Positions 62,161 to 64,000 of a DNA stretch of 64,000 nucleotides are shown in pieces. The notes beneath the pieces are model-generated. The model had not been told where the DNA came from, searched no databases, and saw only the letters and a program-made list of their open reading frames with translations. The stretch comes from Progne subis subis (taxonomy: Eukaryota > Chordata > Aves > Passeriformes > Hirundinidae): positions 5,622,036 to 5,686,035 of the forward strand of contig JAKJHU010000036.1 of assembly GCA_022316685.1 (NCBI GenBank), given 5' to 3'. Positions within the stretch are counted from its first letter, which is position 1. Every line of letters starts with the position of its first letter. Made by a program: the position numbers and the translations under genes.

Positions 62161-62700
62161 CCCCCTTTCCCTCGGCACTGCCCTATCCTCAAACTCTGTT
62201 CCATACTCTCAAACCTCCGCCCTCCGACTCCTCCCCGTGTGACTCAAACCTCCCTGCCCCTAGTTCCCACGGTTTCCCCACCCACAGTCCCGGTTCCTAC
62301 GGAGCAGACGGAGGAGGCGAGGCACGGGCCTCGCCTCCGGACTCCACCCCACCGCGCGGGCAGCTGTCTGTGTGGGGAGCACTCTGTAGCTCCCCGTTCC
62401 CAGAGTGAGACACAAGGTTGGAGCTCGTCCTCACCCCGGGGCCATGCTGCAGTGTGGTGCTGGTGGCCAGGGAATGCGAGAGACAATCTTGCAAACACCG
62501 CCGAGGGGACCCTGAAGAGAGAGGGCTCAGAGAGGGGGGAGGGTTGGCGTGTGGGGCAGCGCCATCCCCACAGCACAGCGGGCCACGCGGGGGTGTGGGG
62601 GCCAGGCAGGGCTTCACGGGCTGCCCAGGGGTGCCCGGGATCCACAGCGGTGTCGGGCGAGGGGGGAGCCAGGAACCCGGAAGCAGGGAGCGATCCTGAC
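62160..62700 (+). other. GC-rich block of unknown origin inside the provirus
   Basis: About 540 bases are much richer in G+C and CpG than the rest of the element and have several G-runs. It forms the first 190 codons of a 319-codon frame (62134-63093) and is open for 93-155 codons in other frames and on the other strand, as expected when GC-rich DNA lacks stops. Its predicted peptides (Gly/Arg/Ala-rich) resemble no capsid N-terminal domain I know, yet it occupies that place. It may be captured non-viral sequence or an unusually diverged gag segment. Confidence 0.5.
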
Positions 62701-63093
62701 TTTTCTACCATTCAATTAGCAAGCCAGCCCGATAAGTCTTTCCAACCTTATAGTAAAACAAAGCAGCTTCCATCAGAACTTTTAGTAATATTTGTGGAAC
62801 GTTTAACAAAAGTTATCGAGTTACAGGTTAAGAATAAGGAAACCCAGGAACAGGTCCTGGGGGAGATGGCTCTGGTTGATGCAAACGAACATTGCGAGGC
62901 AGCTATCCTCAGCCTGTCCACAGAATCAGCTCCAGCTTTACATGACATGCTCCAGGTGTGTGCCAGGAAGATTCCCTTCATAAAAGCTCATCAAGACCAC
63001 AATTCCAGAGTCAAGCCACCACAAAAAGCTACTGCAAACACTGTGCTTCCTGTACCAGAGCCATCGCCCAGGAGAAGAACGTCTACTGTGTGA
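62701..63093 (+). pseudogene. gag: gag remnant, C-terminal capsid region
   Basis: Residues 190-319 of the 319-codon frame include a major-homology-region-like segment (QLPSELLVIFVERL, residues 211-224). A helix-rich stretch follows, with ALVDANEHCEAAI at residues 246-258, the pattern of the C-terminal capsid domain of ERVK-type Gag. This domain drives Gag assembly. The N-terminal capsid half is missing or replaced by the GC-rich block. The last 30 codons run out of frame relative to the zinc knuckles, so the true Gag frame is broken near 62990-63045. Confidence 0.75.
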
Positions 63094-63121
63094 TCAGGCT
63101 GGACATTGGGTATCTCAATGC
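63033..63121 (+). pseudogene. gag: nucleocapsid zinc-knuckle remnants
   Basis: A Cys-Lys-His-Cys start (63033-63044) gives the first C-x2-C of a CCHC knuckle in one frame, but the rest is shifted. The second knuckle lies in another frame at 63080-63121 (RLLCDQAGHWVSQC). It keeps C-x4-H-x4-C with the Gly-His pair, while the first Cys is Arg (CGT). Such knuckles bind genomic RNA in retroviral nucleocapsid, and these are inactive as they stand. Confidence 0.75.
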
Positions 63122-63124
63122 CCT

Positions 63125-63481
63125 TTGAAGAAGCCATTTCTGGACTTTCAGGACAATGGGGGTGGGAGGTCTCAAAGGGCTAAAGGGAATTTTTCAAAGA
63201 AACTAGAAAATGGAAATGTTAAACTAAATAATCCTGTTAAAACCAGTTCTGCCTTTCAGCAAAAGTCACCAGATATGATAGTAAAGGATCCAGCTACCAG
63301 AGAAACAAAAAGTCCTCATGATCAGGTCGCCTGGGGTCGTGGGTACGTCTATGTGTCCACTCCCCCAGATCTCAAGTGGGTACCAGCTGAGGAGGTGAAA
63401 CCCTTCATCCCCAAAACTGCAAAACCCCCTGCAGAGGGCCCACAAGTGGCCAGTGCTGCCTGGAGGAGGAGAAAGCACTGA
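63125..63481 (+). pseudogene. pol: fusion of gag end to integrase C-terminus
   Basis: The frame of the second knuckle continues through 63125 to a stop at 63481. At 63332-63403 it encodes WGRGYVYVSTP and LKWVPAEEVKP, the signature of the C-terminal DNA-binding domain of ERVK-type integrases. Everything expected between nucleocapsid and this point (protease, reverse transcriptase, RNase H, the integrase zinc and catalytic domains) is gone, so a deletion of several kilobases joined the two parts, somewhere around 63180-63310. Env is also absent, since the polypurine tract follows within 160 bases. Confidence 0.78.
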
Positions 63482-63632
63482 ACCTTCTCCTTCTAATTAT
63501 CATTATTCCTTGACAGTGTCTTGCTAAACAGTTTGCACTAAAGGTCATTTTTCTTCTGTAACTTTAAAGGTACTCAAGGTCCGAACTCTGATCATCTCCC
63601 ATGAACCGAGCCTTCCTTCTTCTTAATTTAAT

Positions 63633-63646
63633 AAGAAAGGGGGAGA
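63633..63646 (+). promoter_or_regulatory. polypurine tract
   Basis: AAGAAAGGGGGAGA directly precedes the 3' LTR and would prime plus-strand DNA synthesis. Confidence 0.92.
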
Positions 63647-63954
63647 TGTTGTGGTACATTAATTGGGTTTATATTTGTAATGTTCTTTTACACCCCCCTC
63701 ACTGAGATGTAACCTAATGCTGTTTTACCACTGATTGGGCAATGCCTCTGGGCCCTGCCTATGGGCCCCACCCCCTCGGGGGAAAAAGCCATGGCGGGGG
63801 AGGGGCCAGCACTCTCGGGCTTAGGATTTCCATTGGATAGGGTCTCAAGGCTGAGCCGGGCGTAAGAATAAAAGCAGAACTATCCAGCTAAGCCAAGAGA
63901 GTCAAGACTCTTCCTTTACCTTCGGCAGTGTCTAGTCTCGTGGGCAAGGCTACA
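63647..63954 (+). repeat. 3' LTR of the provirus (308 bp)
   Basis: It begins TGTTGTGGTACATTAATTGG and ends ...GGCAAGGCTACA, followed by CAGCAA. It keeps an AATAAA signal at 63867-63872, unlike the 5' LTR. The middle section (63752-63905) holds most of the differences from the 5' copy, including 'ccctgcctatgggccc' in place of 'tattgtctagggccc'. Confidence 0.93.
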
Positions 63955-64000
63955 CAGCAAGAATTGCAGACATTGGCTATAGTACACCAGTGACAAACTG

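Larger units (their letters stand above)
60632..63954 (+). mobile_element. defective ERVK-like (betaretrovirus-like) provirus
   Basis: This is a complete two-LTR insertion of 3323 bp with the target duplication CAGCAA at 60626-60631 and 63955-63960. The order is 5' LTR, primer binding site, leader, gag remnants, terminal integrase remnant, polypurine tract, 3' LTR. A lysine-tRNA-like primer site, a 6-bp duplication and a Met-Gly gag start with CCHC knuckles all fit the ERVK class. Protease, reverse transcriptase, RNase H, most of integrase and env are missing, and gag is split by frameshifts and stops, so it cannot encode its own replication. The two LTRs differ at roughly two dozen positions by eye (about 8%), so the insertion is not recent. 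If it was mobilised after losing pol, it needed proteins from an intact relative (inference). Confidence 0.93.

Noticed and set aside
62134..62700. First 190 codons of the 319-codon frame as a novel gene
   Set aside because: GC-rich DNA is open in several frames and on both strands here. Only the part after 62701 shows a recognisable (capsid) pattern.

Overview
The window looks like a gene-poor, AT-rich stretch of a bird genome, most likely a songbird. The evidence is several copies of the avian LINE CR1, together with solo LTRs of two retroviral types: ERVK-like elements with 6-bp target duplications and ERVL-like elements with 5-bp ones. I found no exon, tRNA, rRNA, CRISPR array or bacterial-style operon that I can support. 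Family names come from pattern recognition, not a database search.

Layout. Positions 1-22,700 are mostly unique AT-rich DNA with scattered CR1 pieces (about 5,690-6,405, 11,285-11,345, 12,690-13,275 and 15,215-15,795) and two degraded LTRs (about 10,130-10,540 and 16,740-17,458). From 22,700 to 34,700 the DNA is dense in LTRs. Solo LTRs lie at 22,736-23,111 and 24,225-24,920. An old LTR at 25,438-27,178 is split by a younger one at 26,074-26,762. A long old LTR at 31,179-33,318 is split by a younger one at 31,445-32,055. Another solo LTR lies at 33,981-34,690. Positions 40,200-43,900 hold a solo LTR (40,219-40,756) and a second split copy of the long LTR (41,826-43,878, interrupted by 42,583-43,120). 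An uninterrupted copy of the long LTR at 53,276-54,435 preserves the empty site for both nested insertions. A further solo LTR sits at 58,345-59,019 and a partial one at about 59,640-59,930.

The most structured object is a two-LTR provirus at 60,632-63,954, flanked by the 6-bp duplication CAGCAA. It has a lysine-tRNA-like primer binding site, a leader with a tandem duplication, a gag start with a myristoylation-type Met-Gly, a proline-rich block, a GC-rich block, the C-terminal capsid region, broken zinc knuckles, the last part of integrase, a polypurine tract and a 3' LTR. Protease, reverse transcriptase, most of integrase and env are absent, and gag is spread over several frames. It is therefore a defective, probably non-autonomous element.

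Nothing in the window works together as a pathway. The content is a record of successive retroelement insertions. LTR sequence covers roughly a fifth of the window, which is high for a bird autosome and would fit a gene desert or the W chromosome (inference).
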